Program-made: the position numbers and the translations under genes
Shown: positions 10,866 through 20,696 of the stretch, piece by piece
How positions within the stretch are numbered: the first letter of the stretch is position 1
Layout: the number at the start of each line of letters is the position of its first letter
Assembly (NCBI GenBank): GCA_001599355.1
Contig: BCGQ01000002.1
Span: forward strand, 1,377,554 to 1,441,553
DNA length: 64,000 bases
Reading direction: 5' to 3'
From: Nakazawaea peltata
Taxonomy: Eukaryota > Ascomycota > Pichiomycetes > Alaninales > Pachysolenaceae
Notes under the pieces: generated by a model
Seen by the model: only the letters and a program-made list of their open reading frames with translations
What the model was told of the DNA's origin: nothing
Database searches by the model: none

Positions 10866-11594
10866 ATGAGTAAAGAAGAGATGGAAGGTATGGAGATGGA
10901 TGATAAGGAGGTGGAAGAAGGATTAGACGAGGAATTTGATGACAACGCCGAAGGCGCGATCAACGAAATGGCGCCAACTAATGGAGCAAGAAGCTCTCAA
11001 GAAAGCTCACAACCGAAGAAAAAGGCTAGAATAGATTTAGGAAGTATGCCTGGAGTGTTAAGTAGCGATGCATTGATTCCAGAGTTACCTGAGTTTAATA
11101 GAAAGGATAAGACTTTGAAAGATATATTGTCTATGATGGATGACTATTCTCCAATCATTCCAGATGCCGTGACAGATTATTTGATGCTGAAAAATGGATT
11201 ACAGATCAATGACTTGAATATCAAAAGATTATTACTGTTGCTGACACAGAAGTTTATTAGTGATATTGCCCAAGATGCTTATGAATACTCGAGAATCAGA
11301 AGTAACACCGTCAGCAAGTTAAAAAACACATTGAACAACAGTAATAGCGGAGCATCTGCATCTGGAGCTCTGGGTCAAGGACTGGGTGTAGGACTGGGAC
11401 TGGGTCTGGGAGGTCTGGGACTGGGACTGGGTCTGGCTGGAGGTGCTGGTGCCTCGGGAGCAGCAGCAGGTACAGGTGGTTCCTCAGGTGGGCCACTGAT
11501 TAGCAACGAAAAGTTGACATTGACCGTAGAAGACTTATCAAGTGCTTTAGAAGAACATGGAGTCAATATCAAGAGACCTTCCTTCTACCGTTAA
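10866..11594 (+). CDS. TAF10: TFIID/SAGA subunit Taf10 with Gly-Ala loop
   Basis: 242 residues. The N-terminus is acidic. The histone fold starts around residue 75 (KDKTLKDILSMMDDYSPIIP, then DAVTDYLMLKNG) and closes with SALEEHGVNIKRPSFYR, the standard Taf10 end. Taf10 is shared by TFIID and SAGA and pairs with Taf3, Taf8 or Spt7. Between the histone-fold helices lies a low-complexity loop (nt 11352-11475) of alternating Gly codons and CTG. Read with CTG as Ala it is a Gly-Ala tract that passes smoothly into GCN-encoded alanines; with Leu it would be an odd Gly-Leu run. Yeast Taf10 is known to have an insertion in this loop. Confidence 0.93.
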   Translation: MSKEEMEGMEMDDKEVEEGLDEEFDDNAEGAINEMAPTNGARSSQESSQPKKKARIDLGSMPGVLSSDALIPELPEFNRKDKTLKDILSMMDDYSPIIPDAVTDYLMLKNGLQINDLNIKRLLLLLTQKFISDIAQDAYEYSRIRSNTVSKLKNTLNNSNSGASASGALGQGLGVGLGLGLGGLGLGLGLAGGAGASGAAAGTGGSSGGPLISNEKLTLTVEDLSSALEEHGVNIKRPSFYR

Positions 11595-11886
11595 AACCTG
11601 TATAGTATAATAGCAATTTACGAATTTTAATAAAATTGATCATAAATACACGACTATTTATATTGACCGCCTCGTTTGTGTCATTGAGCCCTTTTCCCCA
11701 GATTATCACATGAAAATCTGCCGTGACACAGTGTCGTGACACTGTGCAAAAGTTTTTTTTCCCTTGCATTGACGTCATGCCAATTTTCGGGGGTTTTTTA
11801 AGCGAGAAACTTTGAAATTTAGAGTTCAAAGATATGAACAATTGGCTTAGGTGGTGGTAAAACTTAGTTGAGAGCTTAGAGTGACC

Positions 11887-13680
11887 ATGGCTAAAGGTAA
11901 AATATACTCTTTTTTATACGACAACTTCGTGCCGTTGGCAGATTCCACAGTAGTCAAAGTAGGCCATGAAGATGAGCCCACTAGTGACATCGGATATACG
12001 GAGAAGCTGAAAGAGACACCAACGGTGGAGTTGGACGATGGAACTGCCTCAGACAGTTCAAGCACTCTTGTTGAGGTGTATAAGAGTCACCGTCATTTGA
12101 AACAAAGACATATCACTCTTATTGGTATTGGGGGAACTATTGGTACTGCTTTGTTTGTGACTATTGGTACTCTGTTATATAGTGGAGGACCTTTGAGTCT
12201 CTTTTTGGCCTACACTTTATGGTGTGTGCCTATTCTTATGGTGACGGTATCGACTCTGGAGATAGTCAGCTACTTGCCAATTGAGTCTCCATTCGTCTCG
12301 GTGTCTGGAATTTTCTGCGATGAGCTGTTGGAATTCATGCAGGGCTACAATTTTTGGATTTTGGAGTGCGCTCTTATACCATTTGAGATCACTGGTGTTC
12401 ATACCATTATTAAATTCTGGGATGCCAAACATAGTCTGGGTATTGATTTGGCAGTCCAACTCGTCTTGTATCTGATTATCAATATTTCTCTGGTCAATGT
12501 GTATGGAGAGGTTGAATTTTGGTTAAGTATTGGAAAACTTTTATTACTGTTTGGGTTGATGTTATTCACTTTCTTTACAATGGTGGGTGCTAACCCTCAC
12601 CATGATGTATATGGGTTCAGCAATTGGAATAAGCCGGCTCCTATGTTGGAATATTTGTCCACGGGAGATATAGGACGCTTCCAAGGGTTTTTGGCCTGCT
12701 TATCTCAACTGACTTATGCCATTGCTGGTCCAGATTATGTATCTTTGACTCTGCTGAATTGTGCTGGTGGGATCGATGTTCGTAGAAAGATCTTACCCAA
12801 CCTGTTCAAGCAAGTTTTCTACAGATTGACCATCATGTTTGTAGGGGGTTCTTTATGTGTAGGTATTGTATGTTCTCTGAGAGACAAAGGGTTGATTTCT
12901 CTGATGGACAACAATAGACCTGGAGCTGGTCTTTCTCCGTATGTAATTGCAATGAACAATTTGGGATTGGGTGCTGTTTTACCACACATAGTCAATGGAC
13001 TGTTGGTATTACTGCTGTTCAGTGCTGGTAATTCTTATACTTACTGTTCCTCAAGGACATTATTGGGATTACTGAAGAGTGGTAAACTGCCTAAATTCCT
13101 CACTCATTGTACTAGAAATGGTATCCCTCTTTATTGTGTTCTGATAAGTCTTCTGTGGGGACTTTTATCCCTCTTACAATTGGGGGAGAACTCATCTATA
13201 GTATTAAACTGGATCATAAACATTGTAACATCTTCTCAGTTGATCAATTATGGTCTTATGACCTTCGCTTACTGTTTCTGGTACCGTTTTACTACCAAGA
13301 CTGATTTCGATAGAGATTCCGAGCTCTTTTTCAAATCTTGGGGTCAACCTTATGTGGCCATTATAGCTTGTATTTGCTGTACTTCAATGGTCTTTATCAA
13401 TCCCTACTTATTGTACTACCCAAACAAAGAATACTGGGATTTACAAACTTTCCTCTTTACCTTCTTAATTGTGTTCGTCGATGTCATTCTTTTTGTGGGG
13501 TATAAGCTTATAAAGAAGACTAAATGGAGAAATATTCATGAGATCGATTTGAAGAAACATTTATTGGAGATTGAAGAGTATGAGCAGAAATCTATGGAGA
13601 TGAAGGTCATGGAAGAAGTTCAAACTAAACCGAAAGGATGGAAACGGGCTCTTGATATTTTAGAAAAGTATTCTTATTAG
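11887..13680 (+). CDS. AGP2: Agp2-type amino-acid/carnitine/polyamine permease-sensor
   Basis: 597 residues, start chosen at the ATG 11887; an upstream in-frame GTG is ignored. A cytosolic N-terminus of about 65 residues is followed by 12 predicted membrane spans of the APC/YAT family. Best family marks are RHITLIGIGGTIGTALFV in TM1, LWCVPILMVTVST, NFWILECALIPFEI, SPYVIAMNNLG and SAGNSYTYCSSRT. These match yeast Agp2, a plasma-membrane regulator of carnitine and polyamine uptake, better than general permeases. CTG codons at 12709, 13012 and 13015 fall on Agp2 alanines. One oddity: the usual AGE-x4-PRK segment is replaced by a longer variant ending CAGGIDVRRK. Confidence 0.85.
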   Translation: MAKGKIYSFLYDNFVPLADSTVVKVGHEDEPTSDIGYTEKLKETPTVELDDGTASDSSSTLVEVYKSHRHLKQRHITLIGIGGTIGTALFVTIGTLLYSGGPLSLFLAYTLWCVPILMVTVSTLEIVSYLPIESPFVSVSGIFCDELLEFMQGYNFWILECALIPFEITGVHTIIKFWDAKHSLGIDLAVQLVLYLIINISLVNVYGEVEFWLSIGKLLLLFGLMLFTFFTMVGANPHHDVYGFSNWNKPAPMLEYLSTGDIGRFQGFLACLSQLTYAIAGPDYVSLTLLNCAGGIDVRRKILPNLFKQVFYRLTIMFVGGSLCVGIVCSLRDKGLISLMDNNRPGAGLSPYVIAMNNLGLGAVLPHIVNGLLVLLLFSAGNSYTYCSSRTLLGLLKSGKLPKFLTHCTRNGIPLYCVLISLLWGLLSLLQLGENSSIVLNWIINIVTSSQLINYGLMTFAYCFWYRFTTKTDFDRDSELFFKSWGQPYVAIIACICCTSMVFINPYLLYYPNKEYWDLQTFLFTFLIVFVDVILFVGYKLIKKTKWRNIHEIDLKKHLLEIEEYEQKSMEMKVMEEVQTKPKGWKRALDILEKYSY

Positions 13681-13976
13681 TATTTATAATATATTTATAG
13701 TATTATAGGCAGTAGGCATACAACCACACATACATACAACCACACATACCATACATAACATACGGACCTTACAGGCCTTACAGACCATAGCACACAGACC
13801 ACATACCCCCCATCTATGCTATAAATAATCTCTATTAGAAGGGTCCCAAGGGGGTTACTTGGGGGGCTACCAATCCCTCAGCAGTTTACGAATTATCACC
13901 ACCATACAAAAAATTCAAACTGCAAATTTTTAGCGCCGTTTCAAATCTCTCCCCTTAAAGAATTCACACCGTCAAA

Positions 13977-14282
13977 ATGGCTATTGGAATCCCGATCAAG
14001 CTCTTAAATGAGGCCCAAGGCCATATCGTGACACTAGAATTGAATAACGGTGACATGTACCGCGGAAAATTAACCGATAGTGAAGATAATATGAACGTGT
14101 CATTAAAGGAAATCATTCTTACGACCAAGTCAGGAAAGGTTGAGCATTTGGATCATTGTTTCATTAGAGGGTCGAATATTAGGTTTATAAGCATTCCTGA
14201 GATATTGTCGAATGCTCCTATGCTTAATCCTAATACAGTGAAACCGCAGGTGCCTGTGAGGGGTAGGGGACCGAGAAGATGA
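13977..14282 (+). CDS. SMD3: Core spliceosomal protein SmD3
   Basis: 101 residues, starting MAIGIPIKLLNEAQGHIVTL. Both Sm motifs are present: Sm1 around residues 14-47 with the GDMYRGKL strand, and Sm2 with HCFIRGSNIRFISIP at about 60-77. The tail is short and ends in the basic RGRGPRR typical of SmD3. It forms part of the heptameric Sm ring of U1, U2, U4 and U5 snRNPs in the nucleus. It lies 296 bp after AGP2 on the same strand. The family is certain; the length is slightly under the yeast 110. Confidence 0.96.
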   Translation: MAIGIPIKLLNEAQGHIVTLELNNGDMYRGKLTDSEDNMNVSLKEIILTTKSGKVEHLDHCFIRGSNIRFISIPEILSNAPMLNPNTVKPQVPVRGRGPRR

Positions 14283-14462
14283 GAAATGATGAGAGGACCG
14301 AGTAGATGATGAGACAGTGATGAGACAGTGATGTTAGGACAGTGGCATTAAGACAGCTGTGTTAAGATAGCATCTCAATGCAATCATCACATCACCATCA
14401 TCCAACTATTCATAGGGCAACCTACCTTCTGTATATTATATAATTAATCATATTAATGTTAT

Positions 14463-15605
14463 CTATCGTGTGTTATTTAACTCAATGTCTTGCGGCAGCA
14501 TCAGTTGTTGTTGCGCCTTCTCTTGTTGCTTAGCATAGAAAACTACAATAGCACTTCCAATGATGATCAGGAATCCACACCAACTTAAGAAAGGTGGAAT
14601 GTGATGCCAAATAGATAACTCCCAAATTAACAGCCAGATCATCTGAGTATAAACCATCAAGGAGATCCTACCGGCCTTCTCACGTTGGATCCCGGAAGTC
14701 AAAGCGAATTGCATAATGAAACCACTGATCCCAATGATTATAAATAAGAACCACTGTCTAGGAGTATGTGGTAATTGGAAAGAATACGACGGCACTACTA
14801 AGATGGCTACAAAGGAAACCAAAGTACACCACAATGCGAAATATGAGACAGAAATTAACAGATGCAGTCTATGACCGATGTATCTGATGACAACCATGAC
14901 AGAGCCACCTCCAAAGGCTCCCAAAAGCAGTACCATGACGGCGAGATCACGCAACCAAGGGTCGGAGGATTCCACCAGTTCATTTCCACTGGTTATAGTC
15001 CTTGATCCAAAGATGAAAGTAGGTCTTGCAATTAAAACTACACCAACAAGTGAACATAACCCTCCGCCTGCCTCGATCAAAGTGATTCTCTCCCCTAAAA
15101 ATACCCACAGAAGGGTCAGTGTGATCGTAGGACTCAAGAAGATCAAAACTGTGGCGTCACTCACACTCAAATATTGAAGAGAGAAGTAGACACCGAACAC
15201 CCCGAAGAATCCACAAGTACCTCTAATAATCAACCACTTACGGATCCCTGGAGGTCCAAATGGAGCATCTGGCATCTTGGTCACATACATATAAATCAAA
15301 CATAAGATATAGGTGACCGACATTCTGACAAATAAGATCTGGAAAGGATTCATGGGTTCCTCGAAATCCGGGTCGGTCTCCAACAACTTACAAGACATAT
15401 TCATCAATGAGTTGAAGAACTGAGCAAATATCACCAAACATAGCCCAACATTGGACGCAATATACCGGTTATAGAGCGACTGGATAGTGGTCTTGCCATT
15501 CTTATTGAATTCCGGGTCTGGATCGTCACGGATCTCGAAATCAAGCGAATCCACTGAATCTCTGGGGCTCAATAACCCATCTCTTACTTCTGTGTCTCTA
15601 TTCAT
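14463..15605 (-). CDS. DMT/EamA-family membrane transporter (YMR253C/YPL264C-like)
   Basis: 380 residues with about ten predicted membrane spans in two EamA-type halves. Recognisable parts are NVGLCLVIFAQFFNSLMNMSC in the first span, ILFVRMSVTYILCLIYMYV, LSVSDATVLIFLSPTITLTL and FLGERITLIEAGG, the last being the EamA repeat signature. A soluble N-terminus of about 50 residues is acidic and Ser-rich. The closest yeast proteins I recall are the uncharacterised paralogues YMR253C and YPL264C. The substrate is not known and I do not assign one. Its upstream region is unusually GC-rich. Confidence 0.8.
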   Translation of the reverse strand: MNRDTEVRDGLLSPRDSVDSLDFEIRDDPDPEFNKNGKTTIQSLYNRYIASNVGLCLVIFAQFFNSLMNMSCKLLETDPDFEEPMNPFQILFVRMSVTYILCLIYMYVTKMPDAPFGPPGIRKWLIIRGTCGFFGVFGVYFSLQYLSVSDATVLIFLSPTITLTLLWVFLGERITLIEAGGGLCSLVGVVLIARPTFIFGSRTITSGNELVESSDPWLRDLAVMVLLLGAFGGGSVMVVIRYIGHRLHLLISVSYFALWCTLVSFVAILVVPSYSFQLPHTPRQWFLFIIIGISGFIMQFALTSGIQREKAGRISLMVYTQMIWLLIWELSIWHHIPPFLSWCGFLIIIGSAIVVFYAKQQEKAQQQLMLPQDIELNNTR

Positions 15606-15989
15606 ATTACTAATGAACGGTTTTGTATCTCTCTTGTTGCCACTGGAGTATCTTATCGGCTAGTTTTCTTTAGTCAAGTTCTGATTTCCCCAGGATATTC
15701 GGGGCTGCAGCGGCACTTCTCCAGGGAGCTGCCAGGCCGCTAGTGCGCTACCATTGCGCTGCCGCTCAGGGAACTTTGCGCCGCTTCTCCAGCAGATCTG
15801 CGCCGCTTCCTCCGGAATATTGAGAAACTGTGTAAATCATGAGCATTTCGGCAGCTCTGTGCGATCGCGCGCGGCGCACACTGCGCAGCTAAGCGCACAC
15901 TCCGTCAGGAGTCGGCTCAGTCTCGGCTCTTGCCCTGCATACCTGGTGTCACGATGCTTCTACAGTCTCTTACTACTCATAATATTCCA
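15606..15989. promoter_or_regulatory. GC-rich upstream region of the DMT transporter gene
   Basis: 384 bp between the transporter start and the 3' end of the next gene. Positions about 15690-15950 are clearly richer in G+C than the surroundings, with many GCGC, GCCGC and CAGCNG words. A plus-strand frame at 15754-16026 has no recognisable protein features. Confidence 0.45.
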
Positions 15990-17699
15990 TTATACATTAC
16001 CCAGTCCTGAACCTTTTAAACCATGAATTTCGAACCCGTCATCTCCCAGATATAATGCTTTCCATTCGGCCAAAGCACCGGCTGTGAAATCGACTCCAAT
16101 CTTAATATCCTCGGCTCCTAAAAGATAATCGGCAATTAAAGCTCCATATACCTCTCCATTAGTAACGACGATATCATTACGGTCGAATTTACAGCTTACA
16201 TGCAATTTGCTGGATGTTTCACATGATAACCAGTCTTGGATATCCATGTAACCGAAATTCTCCCCTTCGTAACTCAAGTCCACATATCCATTGATTCCAT
16301 CGACACCAAATGGTTCATTTAATACAAAGGGTAAAACCATATCGAATGAAAGTGATCCAGAAACCAATTGGGGTCTTGTAATTCCTCCCTCGATATTGAA
16401 ATCCAAGTCGGAAGTTCCTACATTATGAATAAATGACTCAGTATGAGGAACTGACATCGATTTCCCACCCAAGCTTGACACACGCCATGGAATCGACAAA
16501 TCTTTCAATATTTCCTTATAAATCCAAGTAGGAAGAATATCCAGATTTTTGGAAGGGAAAGTGACCAAGATATCAGTCTCCACTACACCGTACAAAAGAG
16601 ACTGGATCACACCAGATAATGGACTATCAATGCAACTAGAATCACTAGAGGACCCTTTGAAGAACTGGGTACTGACTCCTTCAACTGTAGAGACATGCAG
16701 AGCACCATTTTGTAAATCTTGCAGTAAAGAGTTGAGATCTGAGAATTTTAATTGGGTCACTTTGAAGTAGTCTCCATTATCACACATGTCTCTCATCTGT
16801 ATATCTACGTAGAATTCTGCAGGGATCCAATCACTCACAGCAGAGATATAATGAGCTAACAAATCATCTCTGAAATCTGGGTGAGGAGAAACCACCGAAA
16901 ATTTAGATGAAATCTCTTTATCCTCAGTCACCAGAACACCTTCATAGTCCATAGTATGGGCATAAGCATCGTTGATTAATTCTCTAGGATCAATAACCAA
17001 ATCACTGAAGTTCAACTTGAGACTTCTGATCGGTATTCTCAAATATCCCACCTTAATTTTCAACATAAAAACACCACTTAAATCAATGATGCTCTCGTTC
17101 ATCAAGACATTTTTGAGAACCTTGAACATGGATCCAGTATTAGGCTTCACATTAACATCTAATTGTAAGCTGTTATTTGCCCCATTGTACACTTTAACGT
17201 TGAAAGGATTCTTGAGTTTCACCTCCCCAACAGACTCCATGAAAGTCTCATTAGCAGCGGTATTGACAGTGATATTGATATTATCCAAATCAATATTCAA
17301 ATTATTAACAATATAAGAGTTCAGAATCAAGAATTTCTGGGTGAAAGTGTCAAAAGATGTTCTCTCATAATCGACATTCGATTCTAAATCTAACACCAAA
17401 TTGATAGATTTATCTTTAGTGTCGACACTTTTAAAGCTGACATTTTTGACGGAAACATCGACAGACTCGTTCACAGTTTCATCCAAATGAGCAAATATAC
17501 GACCAGAACCCACTATTATAACAGCGGCAAGTATTATCAGCACTACTACCAGTCCTCTTCTTAAGAACAAATGAAGTCTGCGATGACCTCCAACGCCACT
17601 GTAATGATTTTCACAGACGACTTCTCCTTGTTCATTTTCATCGAGTGTAGTCGGCATAGGAGGCATCAGCCTCAACAACGGTTCCGTTTCCGAGCTCAT
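15990..17699 (-). CDS. Single-pass vacuolar membrane protein, Tag1-like (tentative)
   Basis: 569 residues. A short acidic cytosolic N-terminus (ETEPLLRLMPP) resembles a dileucine-type vacuolar sorting region. One membrane span sits at about residues 46-66 (GLVVVLIILAAVIIVGSG). The rest is predicted lumenal, with repeated beta-rich LEA2-like segments (for example INLVLDLESNV, and FSDLVIDPRELI after FMLKIKVGYLRIPIRSLKL) and many N-glycosylation sequons. This layout fits the yeast vacuolar protein Tag1 (YLR173W), which ends autophagy and signals to TORC1, and related fungal DUF3712 proteins. I am sure of the topology type but only moderately sure of the name. It is divergent from DPH5. Confidence 0.55.
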   Translation of the reverse strand: MSSETEPLLRLMPPMPTTLDENEQGEVVCENHYSGVGGHRRLHLFLRRGLVVVLIILAAVIIVGSGRIFAHLDETVNESVDVSVKNVSFKSVDTKDKSINLVLDLESNVDYERTSFDTFTQKFLILNSYIVNNLNIDLDNINITVNTAANETFMESVGEVKLKNPFNVKVYNGANNSLQLDVNVKPNTGSMFKVLKNVLMNESIIDLSGVFMLKIKVGYLRIPIRSLKLNFSDLVIDPRELINDAYAHTMDYEGVLVTEDKEISSKFSVVSPHPDFRDDLLAHYISAVSDWIPAEFYVDIQMRDMCDNGDYFKVTQLKFSDLNSLLQDLQNGALHVSTVEGVSTQFFKGSSSDSSCIDSPLSGVIQSLLYGVVETDILVTFPSKNLDILPTWIYKEILKDLSIPWRVSSLGGKSMSVPHTESFIHNVGTSDLDFNIEGGITRPQLVSGSLSFDMVLPFVLNEPFGVDGINGYVDLSYEGENFGYMDIQDWLSCETSSKLHVSCKFDRNDIVVTNGEVYGALIADYLLGAEDIKIGVDFTAGALAEWKALYLGDDGFEIHGLKGSGLGNV

Positions 17700-18041
17700 T
17701 CTTCGTATCCGCTTGTCTTTACCATCCTCATCGGTTCTTAATATAAAAAGAAATAAAAAAGAGCAAGAGCAGAGGTGGATGACGTACGGAGCAGAATATG
17801 AATAAAGGTTTTCACTCAGCGTTAGTCACACACAGCAAAATACGAGTAAATGGTTGAGTGAAAATTCTAGTCATGATGAGCAAACTACGAATTGACAGCA
17901 TAAGAAGAGCTGAGCTGCGCTTAATAAAGCGAGCACTTACCGCATCCGCTCAGCGCTAAGAAAAAAATTTTCTTAAGATGAGATCTGAAAAGCTAAAAAG
18001 AAGATCTAAAAGAAGAGTCAAGAACAAGCACCCGGGTAAAA
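17700..18041. promoter_or_regulatory. Divergent promoter region TAG1-like/DPH5 with Reb1-type site
   Basis: 342 bp. A CGGGTAA word (Reb1 core, reverse TTACCCG) sits at 18033-18039, two bases before the DPH5 ATG. A segment at 17905-17960 is rich in GCGC and AGCGC words. No other gene is seen. Confidence 0.45.
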
Positions 18042-18941
18042 ATGTTGTATTTGATCGGATTGGGTCTCAGTCACGAGACTGACATCACTGTAAGAGGTTT
18101 AGAAACTGTCAGAAAATGTAAAAGAGTCTATTTAGAAGCTTATACCTCGATCTTGATGGCCGCCTCTAAGGAACAATTGGAAGAATTTTATGGGAAGGAG
18201 GTGATTTTGGCCGACAGAGAGTTGGTCGAAGGTGGCAGTGATGAGATTTTGGCCGGTGGTCAAGAAGATGATATTGCCTTCTTGGTCGTCGGAGATCCTT
18301 TCGGTGCTACTACTCATACTGATTTGGTGATCAGAGCCAGAGAGTTGAATATTAAGGTGGAGGCCATTCATAATGCCTCTGTTATGAACGCTGTTGGAGC
18401 TTGTGGTTTACAATTGTACCAATTTGGACAAACTGTGTCGTTGGTCTTCTTCACCGACTCCTGGAAACCTGACTCTTTCTACAATAAGGTAATGGAGAAC
18501 AGAAAGATCGGTTTGCATACATTATTATTGTTGGATATCAAGGTCAAAGAACAAAGTATAGAAAATATGGCTCGTGGTAGATTGATTTATGAGCCTCCTC
18601 GTTATATGGATATTGCTACTCTGCTGCAACAGTTATTGGAGATTGAGGAGCTCAGAGGTGAACAAGCCTACACTCCTGATACTCCATGTGTTGCTATTTC
18701 GAGATTAGGCGCTCCAACTCAACTGTTCAAAGCTGGTTCATTGAAGGAATTGAGCGAATATGATGCCGGAGAACCATTGCATAGTTTAATTATGTTGGGA
18801 AGACAAGTCCACGACTTGGAGTTGGACTACTTGTATCAATATTGTGAAGATCCACTGAATTTCAAAGAGTTAGTAGTCAAGGACCAAGAATTCTTCAAGC
18901 CTCCTCCATACGTTCCACCTGTTGAAGACGACGAAGACTAA
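18042..18941 (+). CDS. DPH5: Diphthine methyl ester synthase
   Basis: 299 residues, the usual family size. The tetrapyrrole-methylase fold is shown by [20 protein letters not shown] at the start, [14 protein letters not shown] near residue 85 (SAM-binding loop) and [20 protein letters not shown] near 110. The C-terminal part has [17 protein letters not shown] and [12 protein letters not shown], then an acidic end. It methylates the modified histidine of elongation factor 2 during diphthamide synthesis in the cytosol. Two adjacent CTG codons at 18621-18626 fall where yeast Dph5 has Ala-Ala. The 3' end converges on ILV6 across 81 bp. Confidence 0.97.
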   Translation: MLYLIGLGLSHETDITVRGLETVRKCKRVYLEAYTSILMAASKEQLEEFYGKEVILADRELVEGGSDEILAGGQEDDIAFLVVGDPFGATTHTDLVIRARELNIKVEAIHNASVMNAVGACGLQLYQFGQTVSLVFFTDSWKPDSFYNKVMENRKIGLHTLLLLDIKVKEQSIENMARGRLIYEPPRYMDIATLLQQLLEIEELRGEQAYTPDTPCVAISRLGAPTQLFKAGSLKELSEYDAGEPLHSLIMLGRQVHDLELDYLYQYCEDPLNFKELVVKDQEFFKPPPYVPPVEDDED

Positions 18942-19022
18942 AATTAAACTACAACTGTGATAGAATAAATATGAATTATCTTTTTTTATTTTGAAACATA
19001 TTATGTAGAGACACGACCTCAC

Positions 19023-19913
19023 TCATCCTGGAGGCAAGTCGGAGACATCAACGGTTGGGCTATTAGCACCTTCATCCTCTTCGAGAACATCTTCTTCCAA
19101 TGGAGTTCTTGGTAAGGCCATCAAACCAGATCTGGCGATTTCCAAGATACCGAAAGGTTGAAGTAATTTGATGAAGTTGGAGACTCTGGAAGGTTTGGCA
19201 CTCAACTCTACAACACAGTTTCTCTCACTGATATCGACGACTCTACCACCGAATTGTTTAGTGATGTTGGTGATGTGTTCTAAGTGGACGTGTTTTTGTC
19301 TTAAAGCCTCGGATGGCATCAAGTTGTTAGGATGGTAAGGAGATTCGTGACTCAAGGTGGAAATGACCTCCTCATCCTTGTGATGAGCCAACAATTCGTG
19401 GAAGTATTCTGGGCCCAAGATGGAGACTCTGGCCAACAACATCTCTCTTCTGATGATGTTACTGTTAGTGTAGTCCAAGACGGCGTATACAGGGACCAAA
19501 TCCTCGATTTGTCTTCTAGCTTGTTCGATGACAGCGTCTTGACCGGCCAAAATAATGGTCATTCTGGACAAATCCTTGACCTCGGTGTTACAAACGACCA
19601 AGGAGTCAATGTTGAAACCTCTGGCGGCCAAAGTGGAAGAGACCAACAGTAATACACCCGGTTCATTCTGCACCAAACAGTTCAAAACGTGTTGCTTCTT
19701 TGGCAGTTTGGAAGGAACTGGAGTCTCGTACAAAATAGACGAAACAGCACTGTTAGCGCTCCAGTTTGGGGTCTCCAAAGTTGGCAACAGCGGTCTTTTC
19801 TTATTTCTGTGTAATTGTTTGTAGGCGATGGCGGCGGTGGAGGACTTCGATCCTGATTTGGAGGAGGAAGAGATCCATCTGCGCCCGCAAAACAGGGTTC
19901 TGGCTGACAACAT
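19023..19913 (-). CDS. ILV6: Acetolactate synthase regulatory subunit
   Basis: 296 residues. The N-terminus is basic and Ser-rich (MLSARTLFCGRRWISSSSKS), a mitochondrial presequence. The ACT domain begins near residue 78 with LNCLVQNEPGVLLLVSSTLA and RGFNIDSLVV. The ALS small-subunit C-terminal domain follows, with KQFGGRVVDISE and LLQPFGILEIARSGLMALPR. It stimulates the catalytic subunit Ilv2 and confers valine feedback inhibition in branched-chain amino-acid synthesis in mitochondria. Three Gcn4-type sites lie upstream, as expected for an amino-acid gene. Confidence 0.96.
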   Translation of the reverse strand: MLSARTLFCGRRWISSSSKSGSKSSTAAIAYKQLHRNKKRPLLPTLETPNWSANSAVSSILYETPVPSKLPKKQHVLNCLVQNEPGVLLLVSSTLAARGFNIDSLVVCNTEVKDLSRMTIILAGQDAVIEQARRQIEDLVPVYAVLDYTNSNIIRREMLLARVSILGPEYFHELLAHHKDEEVISTLSHESPYHPNNLMPSEALRQKHVHLEHITNITKQFGGRVVDISERNCVVELSAKPSRVSNFIKLLQPFGILEIARSGLMALPRTPLEEDVLEEDEGANSPTVDVSDLPPG

Positions 19914-19953
19914 CTTGTTTACTTGCCTGATATCTTGGGAGTTGGGGTAAGTA

Positions 19954-20304
19954 GAGTCACTTTTTATATATCCGAAAATGACTGATTCGAATTTTCACCA
20001 AAGCGAAAAATTTTGCCCGGTTTCGCTGTGAGTGGTGAGCGGTTAACGGAAGAGGGGTGGAAGAATATCCTGCGCAGGCAATTGTGGGGGTAGAGAGAGA
20101 CGAGGGAAAGAGTAGGAAAAGAGAGGGAAAGAAGGGGAAGAGAGGGGAGTGTGAAGGGGAGGTGACGAGGAGGTGAAGGGTAAGGCGGAGGGGATCAGAG
20201 TAGGGAGAATGAGTCAAGGAGGAGACATCTAGGGAGGAAAAGAGGATAAGACCGTGATCGTTTTTGGTTCCGATTTAAATTGAATGAACCGATCAAGTGA
20301 CTCA
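19954..20304. promoter_or_regulatory. Gcn4-type sites upstream of ILV6
   Basis: GAGTCA at 19954-19959, TGAGTCA at 20210-20216 and TGACTCA at 20298-20304. The last two are exact 7-bp Gcn4/AP-1 half-site pairs. They lie 41 to 391 bp upstream of the ILV6 start. Confidence 0.65.
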
Positions 20305-20696
20305 CACCACCCAAGTTGTTACTCGACGGTTTTAGTTTCAAATTATCCGTCACCCCTTTCAGATTCTCAGCGTTTTGGATCGTTAAAAAGTCCTAAGTGC
20401 GCTGACCTAACAGAAAAGCTTTTAGAAGAAAAGAGCGTTTAGAGAGCGAGATTGATTAAATTTACACGACTTTTATAGGTCATTTTCCGGTTTAACGATC
20501 TCCTAATCGGGATGTATAGTCATTAGTGATGTTGCTGGGGAACAGTTAATAAGAGGTTAAGATCGACGATCTTTTCATGATAAGTGTCTCATCTGAGGAT
20601 TGCAGCAAGAATCATGGATAGTCTGGGTATTAACGGTTATTGGAGGTGAGAAATAAATTGTTCTTCGGTATTTGGTTGTGTGTATAATTTAGTACT

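Noticed and set aside
15754-16026. 90-codon frame in the GC-rich island
   Set aside because: Overlaps the end of the Tag1-like gene and has no family features; codon pattern looks like noise.
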